Assembly (NCBI GenBank): GCA_964450865.1
Contig: CAYVHB010000002.1
Span: forward strand, 101,796 to 165,795
Direction of reading: 5' to 3'
From: CAYVHB01 sp964450865
GTDB lineage: Bacteria; Bacillota; Clostridia; Saccharofermentanales; UBA5734
DNA: 64,000 nucleotides
The notes under the pieces are model-generated. The model worked only from the letters and a program-made list of their open reading frames with translations, did not search any database and was not told where the DNA came from. Every line of letters begins with the position of its first letter. Positions within the stretch are counted from its first letter, which is position 1. Shown one piece after another: positions 26,222 to 35,698 of the stretch. A program made the position numbers and the translations under genes.

Positions 26222-26524
26222 ATGCTAAATAGTAAACAGCGTGCCTGGCTGCGCAGCCAGGCCAACCAGCTGGAATGTCAGTATCAGGTCGGCAAAGGTG
26301 AAGTCGACGAGACCTTGCTCCGCGGGCTTGATGAGCTGATGTCAACGCATGAGCTGGTTAAAGTCAATGTCCTCAAGACGGCGCAAGCCTCGTCAGCCGA
26401 GCTGGCGGCCGTGACTGCCGAGGCTATCGGGGCCGAAGTGGTACAGGTCGTCGGCCGGCGCTTTGTCCTCTATCGTTATTCGCCCAAACTGGCTAAACAG
26501 GGCAAGTCGCTCGTCCTGCCCTGA
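26222..26524 (+). CDS. yhbY: Ribosome assembly RNA-binding protein YhbY (CRM domain)
   Basis: YhbY is a single CRM-domain protein that associates with pre-50S particles. The 100 residues begin LNSKQRAWLRSQANQLE and carry QVGKGEVDETLLRGLDELMSTHELVKVNVLKT, then VVQVVGRRFVLYRYSP, the CRM core with its GxxG-like KGEV loop replaced by the family version. The ATG at 26222, five bases after GGGAG, is preferred to the ATG at 26210. It follows obgE, the usual place in Clostridia and consistent with shared 50S-assembly work. Confidence 0.93.
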   Translation: MLNSKQRAWLRSQANQLECQYQVGKGEVDETLLRGLDELMSTHELVKVNVLKTAQASSAELAAVTAEAIGAEVVQVVGRRFVLYRYSPKLAKQGKSLVLP

Positions 26525-26682
26525 GCGGTTCCGGCCGGGCCGGATAGAAATGGTGGCGGCAAACGGCCGGGCTCGCCCGGACCGGAGCCGTGATTGTGAA
26601 AAATGACAGGGACAGCCGGTCCTGCGGCTTTAAAATCTGGAAAATAATGCCAAATCGTAAACGATTGCTGTAACATTGGTAG

Positions 26683-26711
26683 TGGTCAATTGCCGGGCTG
26701 AAGGTTATAAT
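26683..26711 (+). promoter_or_regulatory. Promoter of the rubredoxin gene
   Basis: TATAAT at 26706-26711 with TGGTCA at 26683-26688, 17 bases apart. The -10 is perfect and the -35 is partial. It lies 65 bases before the start codon. Confidence 0.6.
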
Positions 26712-26775
26712 AACGCTATCACCTTGAACCACTGATCACCAAGCAAATCTTAAAAGTCAGAAAGTGAGGCATTCT

Positions 26776-26934
26776 ATGAAAAAGTATGTATGCAATCTCT
26801 GTGGCTATGTCTATGATCCGGAAGCCGGCGATCCTGATAATGGTGTGGCACCGGGCACCTCTTTTGAAGATATCCCGGAAGATTGGGTTTGCCCGCTCTG
26901 CGGAGCCGGCAAGGATGAATTCAGCGAAGAATAA
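26776..26934 (+). CDS. Rubredoxin
   Basis: This 52-residue electron carrier holds one iron through four cysteines in CNLCGY (6 and 9) and [11 protein letters not shown] (39 and 42). It also has [30 protein letters not shown], the aromatic-rich loop of the family, all within standard length. Its own promoter lies upstream. In anaerobes rubredoxin passes electrons from NADH-rubredoxin oxidoreductase to flavodiiron proteins and to rubrerythrin. The next gene is a flavodiiron protein, so the two probably form an O2- or NO-reducing pair. Confidence 0.97.
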   Translation: MKKYVCNLCGYVYDPEAGDPDNGVAPGTSFEDIPEDWVCPLCGAGKDEFSEE

Positions 26935-26993
26935 GCGCTGGCTGACATCGATGCAAACTATAGCAATTGAATAGAACCATTTGATTCTTGTTT

Positions 26994-27017
26994 GCGTGCC
27001 AGTGAATGCTGGCACGC
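26994..27017 (+). other. Hairpin between rubredoxin and flavodiiron genes
   Basis: GCGTGCCAG (26994-27002) pairs perfectly with CTGGCACGC (27009-27017) across a six-base loop. It lacks a T tract and lies 28 bases before the fprA start, so it could set the ratio of the two products rather than end transcription. Confidence 0.65.
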
Positions 27018-27044
27018 ATTCGTCTGTATTGAGGAGTGACTGAC

Positions 27045-28253
27045 ATGTCTGTTTTATCCATCGCCAACAATGTTTTTGAAGTAGGCGTATCCCATCCCGA
27101 CCGTGAACTGTTTGATGCCCTGATGCCAACACCCTATGGTACCACGTACAACGCTTACCTGGTCATTGGCAAGGAGAAAACGGCGCTCATCGATGCCGTC
27201 GATCCGGAAAAGACCGCAGATTTCATGCGCAATCTCGCTGATACCGGCATCAAACGCCTCGATTATATTGTTTCATTGCATACCGAGCAGGACCATTCCG
27301 GCTCGATCGAGGCCGTCCTGCACCGTTTCCCCGAAGCCGTGATCATTGCCAATGGCAAGGTCAAGGAGATGCTGCAAACCCATATACATTTAAGTCCTGA
27401 CAAGATCCGGACCATCAGTGAGGGTGAACAGCTCGAGCTTGGCGGCAAGACACTCAAATTCACCATGATTCCGTTTGCCCACTGGCCGGACAATTACATG
27501 GCTTATCTGCTTGAGGACCGGATTTTGTTCTCCAGTGACCTGTTCGGCTCGCATTATGCCACGACCAAGGCCTTTTCCACCAACAGCTCCGAGCAAAAGC
27601 GGGCGGCCAAGAATTATTATGCCGAGATCATGATGCCGTTCCGTTCGCATATTGCCAAGTATACCGCCCGGGTCCGCCAGATGGCGCCGCGGGCCATTGC
27701 CCCGTCACATGGCCCGGTCTGGCAGGATCCGGAAACCATTCTCAGCCGTTACGAACGCTGGACCAGTGACGCGGTCAAGAAGGTTGTCACTATTCCCTAC
27801 GTCAGCATGCACGACAGTACCCGGGTCATGGTTGACCGGCTGGCGATCAAGCTGGCTGAACATGGCCTGTCCGTCATCTGCCGCAATCTCGGCGAGCGTC
27901 CGGATAGCCTGGCGGTCGAGACGGGTCACTTTATTACCGACCTTGTCGATGCCGCGGCTGTTGTGTTTGCCACATCGACCGTCCTCGGCGGACCGCATCC
28001 CGGTGCAGCCTATGCCATGCTGGTGGCCAATGCCTTGCGGCCGAAAACCCGCTTCATGGCCATGATCGGGTCTTATGGCTGGGGCACCCAGGTGGGCAAG
28101 ATTACCGAAGAGCTGACCGGCAACATGAAAGTTGAACGCCTGGCGCCGCTGCTGGTCAAGGGCCTGCCGACCGAAGAGGAGCTGATCAAGATAGACGCCC
28201 TGGCTGATGAGCTGGCCGCCAGGATCAACGCCCTGCCGGACATCATCCGCTGA
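27045..28253 (+). CDS. fprA: Flavodiiron protein (oxygen or nitric oxide reductase)
   Basis: Flavodiiron proteins reduce O2 to water or NO to N2O at a diiron site beside an FMN. The 402 residues contain a metallo-beta-lactamase-like domain with the ligands His79, Glu81, Asp83 and His84 in HTEQDH, His146 (FAHWPDN), Asp165 (SSDLFGSH) and His222 (SHGPVW). A flavodoxin-like domain follows (about 250-395; VTIPYVSMHDSTRVM, ATSTVLGGPHPGAAY, GSYGWG). There is no C-terminal rubredoxin domain, which fits the separate rubredoxin gene upstream. GAGGAG at 27031 sets the ATG at 27045. Confidence 0.96.
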   Translation: MSVLSIANNVFEVGVSHPDRELFDALMPTPYGTTYNAYLVIGKEKTALIDAVDPEKTADFMRNLADTGIKRLDYIVSLHTEQDHSGSIEAVLHRFPEAVIIANGKVKEMLQTHIHLSPDKIRTISEGEQLELGGKTLKFTMIPFAHWPDNYMAYLLEDRILFSSDLFGSHYATTKAFSTNSSEQKRAAKNYYAEIMMPFRSHIAKYTARVRQMAPRAIAPSHGPVWQDPETILSRYERWTSDAVKKVVTIPYVSMHDSTRVMVDRLAIKLAEHGLSVICRNLGERPDSLAVETGHFITDLVDAAAVVFATSTVLGGPHPGAAYAMLVANALRPKTRFMAMIGSYGWGTQVGKITEELTGNMKVERLAPLLVKGLPTEEELIKIDALADELAARINALPDIIR

Positions 28254-28339
28254 AAACCAGCCGGCTGGACCGGCGCTGCTCCCGGGGCAGCGGATCCGTC
28301 CGGCCGGGGAAATCGAAAAATAAAAAGCCGGGTATGCTG

Positions 28340-29071
28340 CTAGATCAGGCGCTGCTCCTGGGGCAGCGGTTCCGGGGGCGCCAGTCCGGCCGCATCTTTG
28401 TCGATAACCGCCAGTTCGTCATTGGTCGCCGGGCCTGGTCCGCCGGCCGGTGCGGAGCCGGTTACGCCAAAGTGGCTTTCCGCCTGTCGCTCACCCAATC
28501 CGGCCAGCGTGCCGCGCAGGGCGGGCTCTCCGGTCAGCAGGGCCAGCAGGCTCAGGTACATGCCACTGGGCTGGCGCTGCCAGTGTTCGCTGATCAGCCT
28601 GGCCAGCGACTTGTCCGGGATGCTCAGGCTCAGGTCGACAATTGAACGATGGCCTTCCATCTGGCGAAGGCGGACCTGGTATTGTCCGTCGGCATCGGGA
28701 TTGACCTCTGCGGTCAATTGCCGGCGCCGGCGGATATCTTTATGCCAGGCGGCACTTTCCTGGGCCAGATAGGAGCGTATGGGCAGCGGAATGCGATTTT
28801 CCAGGGTGTGCAGGACAGTCTGGCCGCGTTCCGTGATATCACAGCGCACGACCGGCCGGCCGGTGGCATCGCGGACTGACTCGTTCTTGCGGATACCGGC
28901 GGCGATCATGTGATCGCGAATCAGGGCATCATAAGCGACAGCGAAGCCAAAATAATCCATATACAGCGTATCCAGGGCCAGCGTCGTCAGCTGGCTCAAG
29001 GTGATCGCCGGAATACGCCGGACAATGGACAGGATGATCAACTTGGTTGTAGCCAGTTCAGTGTGGTCCAT
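28340..29071 (-). CDS. DUF4364 family protein (winged-helix-like)
   Basis: This 243-residue protein matches DUF4364, a clostridial family with an N-terminal winged-helix-like part (TKLIILSIVRRIPAITLSQLTTLALDTLYMDYFGF, then YDALIRDHMI and ITERGQTVLHTLENRIPL). The second half (LTAEVNPDADGQYQVRLRQ, DLSLSIPDKSLARLISEHWQ) is a beta-rich domain. A DNA-binding role is inferred from the winged helix only. I chose the ATG at 29071, which follows a G-rich stretch, over an in-frame ATG at 29101 without a ribosome binding site. The C-terminal 45 residues are Pro/Ala-rich and overlap a GC-rich repeat shared with the gap before the gene. Confidence 0.85.
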   Translation of the reverse strand: MDHTELATTKLIILSIVRRIPAITLSQLTTLALDTLYMDYFGFAVAYDALIRDHMIAAGIRKNESVRDATGRPVVRCDITERGQTVLHTLENRIPLPIRSYLAQESAAWHKDIRRRRQLTAEVNPDADGQYQVRLRQMEGHRSIVDLSLSIPDKSLARLISEHWQRQPSGMYLSLLALLTGEPALRGTLAGLGERQAESHFGVTGSAPAGGPGPATNDELAVIDKDAAGLAPPEPLPQEQRLI

Positions 29072-29239
29072 GACGGCCCCCCCTGTGTTTACCTTTATCA
29101 TGTTGCCTGATTCGTTTCAATCTGTTTCTGGTGTGTCATCGGGCCTGCGGGCCAGCCGGCTGGTTTCCGGATTTCCGGCTGGCCATGGCGGTGATCGTGC
29201 CCCGGCTGCCCCGGCTACTGCCCGCGGGCCTGCCGGCTC

Positions 29240-31054
29240 TTAACTGTCGATTGATTCCTGGATGAACTGATTCAGATAGAGCTGGTAATAGGCTCCGCGA
29301 CGGCAGAGCAGCTGGCGGTGTGTGCCATCCTCGATGATCCGGCCATCCCGGATCACCAGGATCCGGTCGGCGTGACGAATCGTCGAGAGCCGGTGGGCAA
29401 TGACGAAGGCGGTACGGCCTTCCAGCATGACCGCAATCGCCTGCTGGATCAGGGCTTCGGTTTCTGTATCCACTGAAGATGTCGCCTCATCCAGGACAAA
29501 TATCCGCGGATTAGCCAGGATCGCGCGGGCGAACGAGACCAGCTGCTTCTCCCCGGTCGAAAGACGATTGCCGCCTTCGCCGACCTCGGTCGCATACCCT
29601 TGCTCCAGGCGGCTGATAAACCCGTGGGCATTGACCAGGCGGGCGGCCTGTTCGACCTCGGCGTCGCTGGCCGCCAGATTGCCATAGCGGATATTTTCGG
29701 CGATGGTGCCGCTGAAAAGATGCGGTGACTGCAGGACATAACCCAGATTGGCATAAAGCCAGAGCAGCGGCCGTTGCCGGTAATCAACGCCGTCGAGCAT
29801 GATCTGGCCGCCGGTAGGTTCATAGAACCGGCAGGCCAGGTTGACGAGGGTACTTTTACCCGCTCCGGTTTCGCCGACCAGGGCCACGATCTGGCCCGGT
29901 TCGATGGTCAGGTTAAAGTGGTCGAGAATTGTTTCTCCACCCTGATAGGCAAAGCTGACATCCCGGAATTCGATCCGTCCCTCTATCGCCGGCCAGGCCT
30001 GCGCCCCCTGGCCATCGCCGGCACCATAACGGGCCAGGACATCCGGCTGGTCAACAATGTCGGACTTTTCGCGCAGCAGGGCCATGACCCGCTCGGCTGC
30101 GGCCTGCGCTGATTGCAGGTCGGTCAGGACCCGGGCCAGATGCTTGATCGGCTCCCAGATGCGCATGACGTAGGTAAAAAAGACGTAAAGCGTACCAGTC
30201 AGCAGCACGCCGCGCACGACCTGGTCGCCGCCGATGGTCAGGACCAGGGCTGCGCCAACCGCACCAAGCAGCGAGACGACCGGCATGAACAGAGCAGCAA
30301 ACGTCGCAGCCTGCACCGAATGCAGATAGATTTCATCGGCACTGGCGGCGACCTCGGCACTGTTGAGCTGCTCGCGGCGCAATGTTTTGCTGGTGCGGGC
30401 GCCCATGATCCCCTCATTGAACTGACTCGTCAGGCGTGAATTGACCCGCCGGATGGCCTGATGACTGCGCAGCAGCCGGCGCTGGAAGTAGATTGAGGCG
30501 ATAACCAGAGGCGGAATCACGACGACCGCAGCCAGGGCCAGCTGCCAGGAGAGAATGAACATGGCGACAATAATCACCAGAATGGTGGTAAAGCCCCAGG
30601 CGACATCAACAATCCCCCAGGCTACCACCTCGCTGAGCCGGGTGGTATCCGCAATCAGGCGGCTGATGATCCAGCCGACCGGTGTGCGGTCATAATAGGC
30701 AAAAGACAGATCCATCAGGCGGTCAAAACCGTCCTTGCGGATTTCATAACACAGGCCGACTTCGACCCGTCCGGCGTAAAAAAGGAAGAAACGGACCGAC
30801 AGTGCCTGCAGGCTGATGATCAGCAGGTACAAAATGATAAAGCCGGGCAGGCCGGCTGTTGAACGCCGGGCGATAAAGACGTCGATGACGTGGCGGGTCA
30901 GCAGCGGCAGGCTGCCTTCCAGCACAGCCAGGCCAATCATGCTGACGGTCAGCAGGACCAGCTCACGGCGAAACTTGGCCATGATACCAAGGAATCGGCG
31001 CCAGGTGCCGGATGTGCGCTGGATGCTGAAATCCTGGTCGTTGATTTCACTCAT
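29240..31054 (-). CDS. ABC exporter subunit with canonical ATPase residues
   Basis: This fused transmembrane-nucleotide-binding exporter has 604 residues, with six predicted helices in about 35-320 and an ATPase domain after about 365. Walker A is GETGAGKST, Walker B VLDEATSS with the catalytic glutamate, and the H-loop IAHRLST. Its signature motif is LSTGE, not LSGGQ. Together with its partner's altered Walker B this marks the normal asymmetry of heterodimeric exporters (TM287/288, BmrCD type). The start at 31054 follows GGGAGGT and overlaps the partner's stop (ATGA). Substrate is unknown, although multidrug or lipid export is typical of the family. Confidence 0.93.
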   Translation of the reverse strand: MSEINDQDFSIQRTSGTWRRFLGIMAKFRRELVLLTVSMIGLAVLEGSLPLLTRHVIDVFIARRSTAGLPGFIILYLLIISLQALSVRFFLFYAGRVEVGLCYEIRKDGFDRLMDLSFAYYDRTPVGWIISRLIADTTRLSEVVAWGIVDVAWGFTTILVIIVAMFILSWQLALAAVVVIPPLVIASIYFQRRLLRSHQAIRRVNSRLTSQFNEGIMGARTSKTLRREQLNSAEVAASADEIYLHSVQAATFAALFMPVVSLLGAVGAALVLTIGGDQVVRGVLLTGTLYVFFTYVMRIWEPIKHLARVLTDLQSAQAAAERVMALLREKSDIVDQPDVLARYGAGDGQGAQAWPAIEGRIEFRDVSFAYQGGETILDHFNLTIEPGQIVALVGETGAGKSTLVNLACRFYEPTGGQIMLDGVDYRQRPLLWLYANLGYVLQSPHLFSGTIAENIRYGNLAASDAEVEQAARLVNAHGFISRLEQGYATEVGEGGNRLSTGEKQLVSFARAILANPRIFVLDEATSSVDTETEALIQQAIAVMLEGRTAFVIAHRLSTIRHADRILVIRDGRIIEDGTHRQLLCRRGAYYQLYLNQFIQESIDS

Positions 31055-32991
31055 CTTGTCACCTCCCGCCCGGTATCCGGCCCGGTGCAAGGCTCAGCGC
31101 CTGGCCCGTCGCCCTGATCAGCGCCCGGCCCGGGATATTGACCCTCGCCCGGCGGGCAATTCAAGTCGTCGGAGATGGTCTCGAGCTGGTCTTGCAGCTC
31201 ATTCTGGATCTGCCAGACCCGCTGATACAGGCCAGGCTGGCTGATCAGTGCGCCATGGGTGCCGCGGGCCGTGACCTGGCCGTTTTCCAGGACCAGGATC
31301 CAGTCGGCTTCGGCCAGGGTCGAAATCCGATGGGAAATAATCAGGGTCGTTGCCCGCTGCCGCCGCTCCTGCAGCGCCAGGCGGATCTCGGCATCGGTTT
31401 CGGTGTCTACAGCGCTCAGCGAATCATCAAAAAGGATGACCGGGCAATCCCGGATCAGGGTACGGGCGATGGCCAGGCGCTGCTTCTGGCCTCCGGACAA
31501 GGTCACGCCCCGTTCGCCGATCATGGTATCATAGCCGGCGCTGAACTGATTGATATCATCGTGCAGCGCTGCGGCCCGGGCCGCGGCCACCACAGCCCGG
31601 TCATCCGCTTCAGGCCGCGGCAGCCGGATGTTTTCCCGCACGGTCCGGGAAAAGACGAACGGTTCCTGCAAGATGAGGCCGACCTGGCGGCGCACACAAT
31701 CCCGGCGGATGGTCCGGATGTTGATATCATCGAGCCGGATGACCCCGGCCGTCGGTTCATAAAGACGCTGCAGCAAATAAAAAATCGTCGACTTGCCGGA
31801 ACCGGTCGGACCGAGAATCCCGACAGTCTGCCCCGGCTCCACGCTGAAGGATAGATTATGCAATATCAGGCGCTGGGCCGGACCATAGGCAAAATCAACC
31901 GCCTGGAAATCAATGCGGCCAGCCAGGCTGACCTCGGCCAGGTCATCATCCGGCGGCTCCGGCTCTTCCTGCAGGACTTTCTGGACCCGGCCAAAGGCAA
32001 TCTGGGCCTTCCCGGCATCAGCCAGCATCCGCGCCAGATTGCGCAACGGGTTGAGCAGCAGTTCGGTGTAGGAGATGAAAACGACCAGCAAGCCCAGGGA
32101 CAGGGTGCCCGCAATGACGAACAGGGCGCCGGTAACCGTTACGGCGAGGATCTGCAGCAGATTGATCCAGTCGGACAGCATCCAGAAATTGGCAATGATA
32201 TCAAAGGTCTTGCGGCCATGATTGCGCAAGGCCTCGTTGCGGGCCGCAAAACGCCTGGTTTCATAAGCCTGGCGGGCAAATGCCTTGACGACACGGATAC
32301 CGGTCATGCTTTCCTGCAGCTGGGTCGAAAGCGCACCCTCCGCTTCCTCCCAGGCGGTAAACGCCTTGGTTTCAATCTTGAAATAGCGCACCGACAAAAT
32401 GAAGATCAGTGGACTGCCGGCCAGGGCCACCAGCATCATGCGGATGTCCAGCGCGGCCATCAGGACGATTGCGCTCACGACCAGAGCCAGGCTGCGTACA
32501 ATCTCCTGCAGCTGCATATCAAAAAAACGCCGCACCGTGTCCACGTCTGACGTGCAGCGCTGAATCAGGTCGCCAGTCTCCACCCTGCTGTGATAAGCAT
32601 AGGGCAAAGCCTGGATATGGCTGAAAAGCTGTTTGCGCAGCTGGCGGGCCCCGCCCTCGGCGACCCGGGACATCGCCGTGCCGCGCAGGAAATTGAACAG
32701 CCCTTCCAGGCTGATCAGGACAATCAGGACCAGGCCCATGACCCAGAAATGATGGATCAGGTAGGCGCGCCCGCCGATAGCCTGCAGCTGGCTTTGCAGC
32801 CAGCCTGGCAGCTGTGCCGGCTGGTTGAGAATCAGCGTGTCAATGATGAACCGGTATATCAGGGGGATGAGCAGGGCCAGCCCGGCTGTACCGACTGTCA
32901 GCCCGGTGGCCGCCAGGAGGCCGGCCTGGAAGGGACGATGCAAAACCAGCAGCCGGATCCAGAGCCTCGCTGCCGAACCGTGTGATGTCAT
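31051..32991 (-). CDS. ABC exporter subunit with degenerate ATPase site
   Basis: Partner of the previous gene. Its 646 residues include six helices and the ATPase domain. Walker A is GPTGSGKST, the signature is canonical LSGGQKQR, but Walker B ends FDDSLSA with Asp in place of the catalytic Glu. So the ATP site formed by this Walker motif and the partner's LSTGE is degenerate, while the reciprocal site (LSGGQ with the partner's Glu) is canonical. The C-terminus carries a 45-residue Gly/Pro-rich tail beyond the usual end. The ATG at 32991 lies about 11 bases after GGAG. The two genes are a leftward operon that runs towards DUF4364. Confidence 0.92.
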   Translation of the reverse strand: MTSHGSAARLWIRLLVLHRPFQAGLLAATGLTVGTAGLALLIPLIYRFIIDTLILNQPAQLPGWLQSQLQAIGGRAYLIHHFWVMGLVLIVLISLEGLFNFLRGTAMSRVAEGGARQLRKQLFSHIQALPYAYHSRVETGDLIQRCTSDVDTVRRFFDMQLQEIVRSLALVVSAIVLMAALDIRMMLVALAGSPLIFILSVRYFKIETKAFTAWEEAEGALSTQLQESMTGIRVVKAFARQAYETRRFAARNEALRNHGRKTFDIIANFWMLSDWINLLQILAVTVTGALFVIAGTLSLGLLVVFISYTELLLNPLRNLARMLADAGKAQIAFGRVQKVLQEEPEPPDDDLAEVSLAGRIDFQAVDFAYGPAQRLILHNLSFSVEPGQTVGILGPTGSGKSTIFYLLQRLYEPTAGVIRLDDINIRTIRRDCVRRQVGLILQEPFVFSRTVRENIRLPRPEADDRAVVAAARAAALHDDINQFSAGYDTMIGERGVTLSGGQKQRLAIARTLIRDCPVILFDDSLSAVDTETDAEIRLALQERRQRATTLIISHRISTLAEADWILVLENGQVTARGTHGALISQPGLYQRVWQIQNELQDQLETISDDLNCPPGEGQYPGPGADQGDGPGAEPCTGPDTGREVTR

Positions 32992-33178
32992 ACAAGGATA
33001 TTCTCCTATTTATGTCTTGCCAGCGCCCTGGCAAAAACGCGTGCATACAGGCATCAATCCGCGACAACTGGCCAGAGCCCCTGGCGCATGGTATTAAGCC
33101 GGGACAACTGGCACAAACCGCAGGCCTGACTTGCCGTTTTATTTTAGCAGATCCTGACTGGTTGAGCAAAACAGCCTG

Positions 33179-33187
33179 TGCTATGCT
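33179..33187 (+). promoter_or_regulatory. Possible promoter before the MscS gene
   Basis: TGCTATGCT is a near-match to an extended -10 at 33179-33187. TTGAGC at 33162-33167 is too close for a -35 (14 bases). Confidence 0.35.
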
Positions 33188-33229
33188 TATGATGATATGA
33201 ATTCATACAGAAGACCGGAGGTTCTATTC

Positions 33230-34423
33230 ATGCCGTTAATCCAGGATTTTCTGGCCATGCTGCATCGCGCGGCGCTGGAGAAGTCTTTTCAGCAACAAGT
33301 CAGCCAGCTTATTTCCGATATTGTGACCTATATACAGGATCACCTTTTTTTAGCAATTCCGCTGAAAAACTGGGCGATCGCCCTGGGAATTATGCTGGCA
33401 GCATTTTTACTCAAGCGCCTGTTTGCCCGTGTGATGCAATTCTTGCTTGGCCACTGGCGCTGGCGGGGCCGTGAACTGGGCAAACATATTGCTGATGCGA
33501 CCCTGCCCGCCCTGCAATTGATGATTATTGCTACGGGTTTCGAAATCGCGACCAGTCCGTCCATTTTGAAATTTTCCAAGAGTATCAATACCATCCTGAA
33601 TCATGTTTCATCAACGCTGACCGTGGTGGTGGTCTGTCTGCTGATTCAGGGCGTTGGCCAGGCCATGGTGACAGCCAGCCAGCAATTGGCTGTCAGCAAC
33701 GGCAAGCAGCCATCCGCAGTCATTAACAGCTTCTACAAGAAAGCCATCACAGTCGGCACCGTGATACTGGGCGTGTTCATGATCCTGCGCGTCTGGGGCT
33801 TTGACATCAGCAGTTTGCTGGCCGGACTGGGCATTGGTGGCCTGGCGTTGTCGCTGGCCGCCCAGGACACCTTCTCCAACCTGCTCGGCGGGATCACGAT
33901 CATGACCGACCGCGCCTTTGAAATTGGCGACGTCATCTCCACGCCGGAAGTCGAGGGCACCGTCGAAGAAATCGGCTTTCGCAGTACCAAGGTCCGGACC
34001 TATTCCCAGGCCCAGGTCAACATACCCAACGCCAAGCTCAGCAACGCCTATGTGACCAATTTGTCGCGCATCGGCAAGCGGCGCATCCGCTTTACGCTTA
34101 ATGTTCCCTATACGGTCGACCCGGCCCTGCTTCGCCTGCTGATCGCCCGGCTCGAGACGGTTGTCAGCCAGCGGGAAGCGATCATGGCCGACGGGACGCT
34201 GATCTTTCTTGAAAAGTACGGTCCCAATGCCCAGGAAGTCCTGTTTCAGTGCTTTGTCAACCGGGTCGACTATGGCGAATTCATGGCCGAACAGCAGGCC
34301 GTCCTGTTTGACGTGCGGCGTATTCTCAATGAGCTCGACATTCCGATCGCCCTGGATACCATGCACGTGCATCTTGTCAGCGGTAACCGCCAGCAGATTA
34401 CCCAGGTTCAGCCGCTAGATTAA
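33230..34423 (+). CDS. Small-conductance mechanosensitive channel, MscS family
   Basis: MscS channels release solutes when membrane tension rises. The 397-residue protein has several N-terminal helices, then the pore segment DISSLLAGLGIGGLALSLA followed by AQDTFSNLLGGITIM and the cytosolic beta domain with FEIGDVIS, GTVEEIGFRSTKVRT and VNIPNAKLSNAYVTNLSR. This is the standard pore-lining TM3 and upper beta domain. The longer N-terminus adds about two helices compared with E. coli MscS (286 residues). The ATG at 33230 lies eight bases after CGGAGG; an upstream in-frame ATG at 33197 has no ribosome binding site. Confidence 0.93.
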   Translation: MPLIQDFLAMLHRAALEKSFQQQVSQLISDIVTYIQDHLFLAIPLKNWAIALGIMLAAFLLKRLFARVMQFLLGHWRWRGRELGKHIADATLPALQLMIIATGFEIATSPSILKFSKSINTILNHVSSTLTVVVVCLLIQGVGQAMVTASQQLAVSNGKQPSAVINSFYKKAITVGTVILGVFMILRVWGFDISSLLAGLGIGGLALSLAAQDTFSNLLGGITIMTDRAFEIGDVISTPEVEGTVEEIGFRSTKVRTYSQAQVNIPNAKLSNAYVTNLSRIGKRRIRFTLNVPYTVDPALLRLLIARLETVVSQREAIMADGTLIFLEKYGPNAQEVLFQCFVNRVDYGEFMAEQQAVLFDVRRILNELDIPIALDTMHVHLVSGNRQQITQVQPLD

Positions 34424-34560
34424 GTGAGCGAACGTACCGCCTGTCACCAGCACCGGTAATCCCGGCCAGGCCAGGACTGCGACCTTGCCAGGCCAGGCGG
34501 TGAAGAACCAACATTTCGACAGCTTTTCATCACTGCTGCCTCTGTCTGCAGCCTGCGCCG

Positions 34561-34583
34561 GCTGTTAAGATAAAATTAACAGC
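34561..34583. promoter_or_regulatory. Palindrome upstream of galE
   Basis: GCTGTTAA (34561-34568) and TTAACAGC (34576-34583) form a perfect inverted repeat around the A/T-rich seven-base centre GATAAAA. It lies about 27 bases upstream of the galE -35 and looks like an operator. No regulator can be named. Confidence 0.6.
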
Positions 34584-34609
34584 CTGGCACCGGAGCACCA
34601 CCTTGCGGC

Positions 34610-34637
34610 TTGCTGCAAACCGGGATTTCGGTATGAT
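34610..34637 (+). promoter_or_regulatory. Probable promoter of galE
   Basis: TTGCTG at 34610-34615 and TATGAT at 34632-34637 with a 16-base spacer, 42 bases before the start. Confidence 0.55.
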
Positions 34638-34678
34638 GGCGATCACGAAAATTGGCGATCATGAAAGGGGTTTTTGGG

Positions 34679-35698
34679 ATGAAAACGATTCTGGTTACGG
34701 GCGGGGCCGGTTATATTGGCAGCCATACATGTGTTGAATTGCTCAATGAGGGGTACGATCTGGTTGTTGTTGACAACCTTGACAATGCCAGCCGCGAGTC
34801 ACTGGACCGCGTGGAGAAGATCACCGGCCGGATCCTGGCTTTTTATCAGCAGGACGTCTGCGACCAGGCTGCGCTGGCTGATATTTTCCGTCGTCACCCG
34901 ATTGATGCCGTCATCCATTTTGCCGGCCTCAAGGCAGTCGGCGAGTCGGTGGCTATCCCGCTGCGGTACTATCGCAACAATCTCGACAGTACCATGGCCC
35001 TGTGCGCGGTCATGGAGGAATTCGCGGTCAAAAAGCTGGTTTTCAGCTCCTCGGCTACTGTCTATGGCCTGCCGGAACGGGTGCCGATCACCGAGGACTT
35101 CCCGCTCTGGTGTACCAATCCCTATGGCTGGACGAAGCTGATGAATGAGCAGATCCTGCGCGATGTACAGGCAGCTCATCCGGACTGGTCCGTCGTCCTG
35201 CTGCGCTATTTCAACCCGATCGGTGCTCACGTCTCCGGCCTGATTGGCGAAGATCCCAGCGGGATTCCCAATAACCTGATGCCATATATAGCCCAGGTGG
35301 CAATCGGCCGTCGTCCGGAATTGCATGTTTTCGGAAATGACTATCCAACAGTCGACGGGACGGGGGTACGAGACTATATCCATGTGGTAGACCTGGCCCT
35401 GGGGCACTGCCGGGCCCTCGAATATGCTGGCCGGCAGGCTGGTGTCACTGCGATCAATCTTGGGACCGGCCAGGGCTACAGTGTCCTGGAGATGATCAAG
35501 GCGTTTGAAAAAGCCTCGGGCCGGGCCATTCCCTATGTCATGGACCCGCGCCGGCCCGGTGATGTTGCAATCTGCTATGCCGATCCGGCCAAAGCCCGTG
35601 AATTGCTCGGCTGGCAGGCCGAGCGGGACCTGGCCGCCATGTGCGAAGATACCTGGCGCTGGCAAAGCCAGAATCCCAATGGCTATGGAGAAAACTGA
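34679..35698 (+). CDS. galE: UDP-glucose 4-epimerase
   Basis: GalE interconverts UDP-glucose and UDP-galactose (and often the N-acetyl forms) using a tightly bound NAD. The 339 residues include [11 protein letters not shown] at the NAD loop, [20 protein letters not shown] and the catalytic YGWTK (Y-x3-K), then [21 protein letters not shown] and [13 protein letters not shown]. These separate it from dehydratases of the same fold. The ATG at 34679 follows AAAGGGG; in-frame ATGs upstream lack spacing. It is an isolated gene, so a role in exopolysaccharide or cell-wall sugar supply rather than galactose catabolism is possible. Confidence 0.96.
   Translation: MKTILVTGGAGYIGSHTCVELLNEGYDLVVVDNLDNASRESLDRVEKITGRILAFYQQDVCDQAALADIFRRHPIDAVIHFAGLKAVGESVAIPLRYYRNNLDSTMALCAVMEEFAVKKLVFSSSATVYGLPERVPITEDFPLWCTNPYGWTKLMNEQILRDVQAAHPDWSVVLLRYFNPIGAHVSGLIGEDPSGIPNNLMPYIAQVAIGRRPELHVFGNDYPTVDGTGVRDYIHVVDLALGHCRALEYAGRQAGVTAINLGTGQGYSVLEMIKAFEKASGRAIPYVMDPRRPGDVAICYADPAKARELLGWQAERDLAAMCEDTWRWQSQNPNGYGEN

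Noticed and set aside
28260..28340. Terminator in the gap between fprA and DUF4364
   Set aside because: GC-rich palindromes (GCTGCTCC/GGGGCAGC type) exist and recur inside the DUF4364 tail, but none has a T tract.
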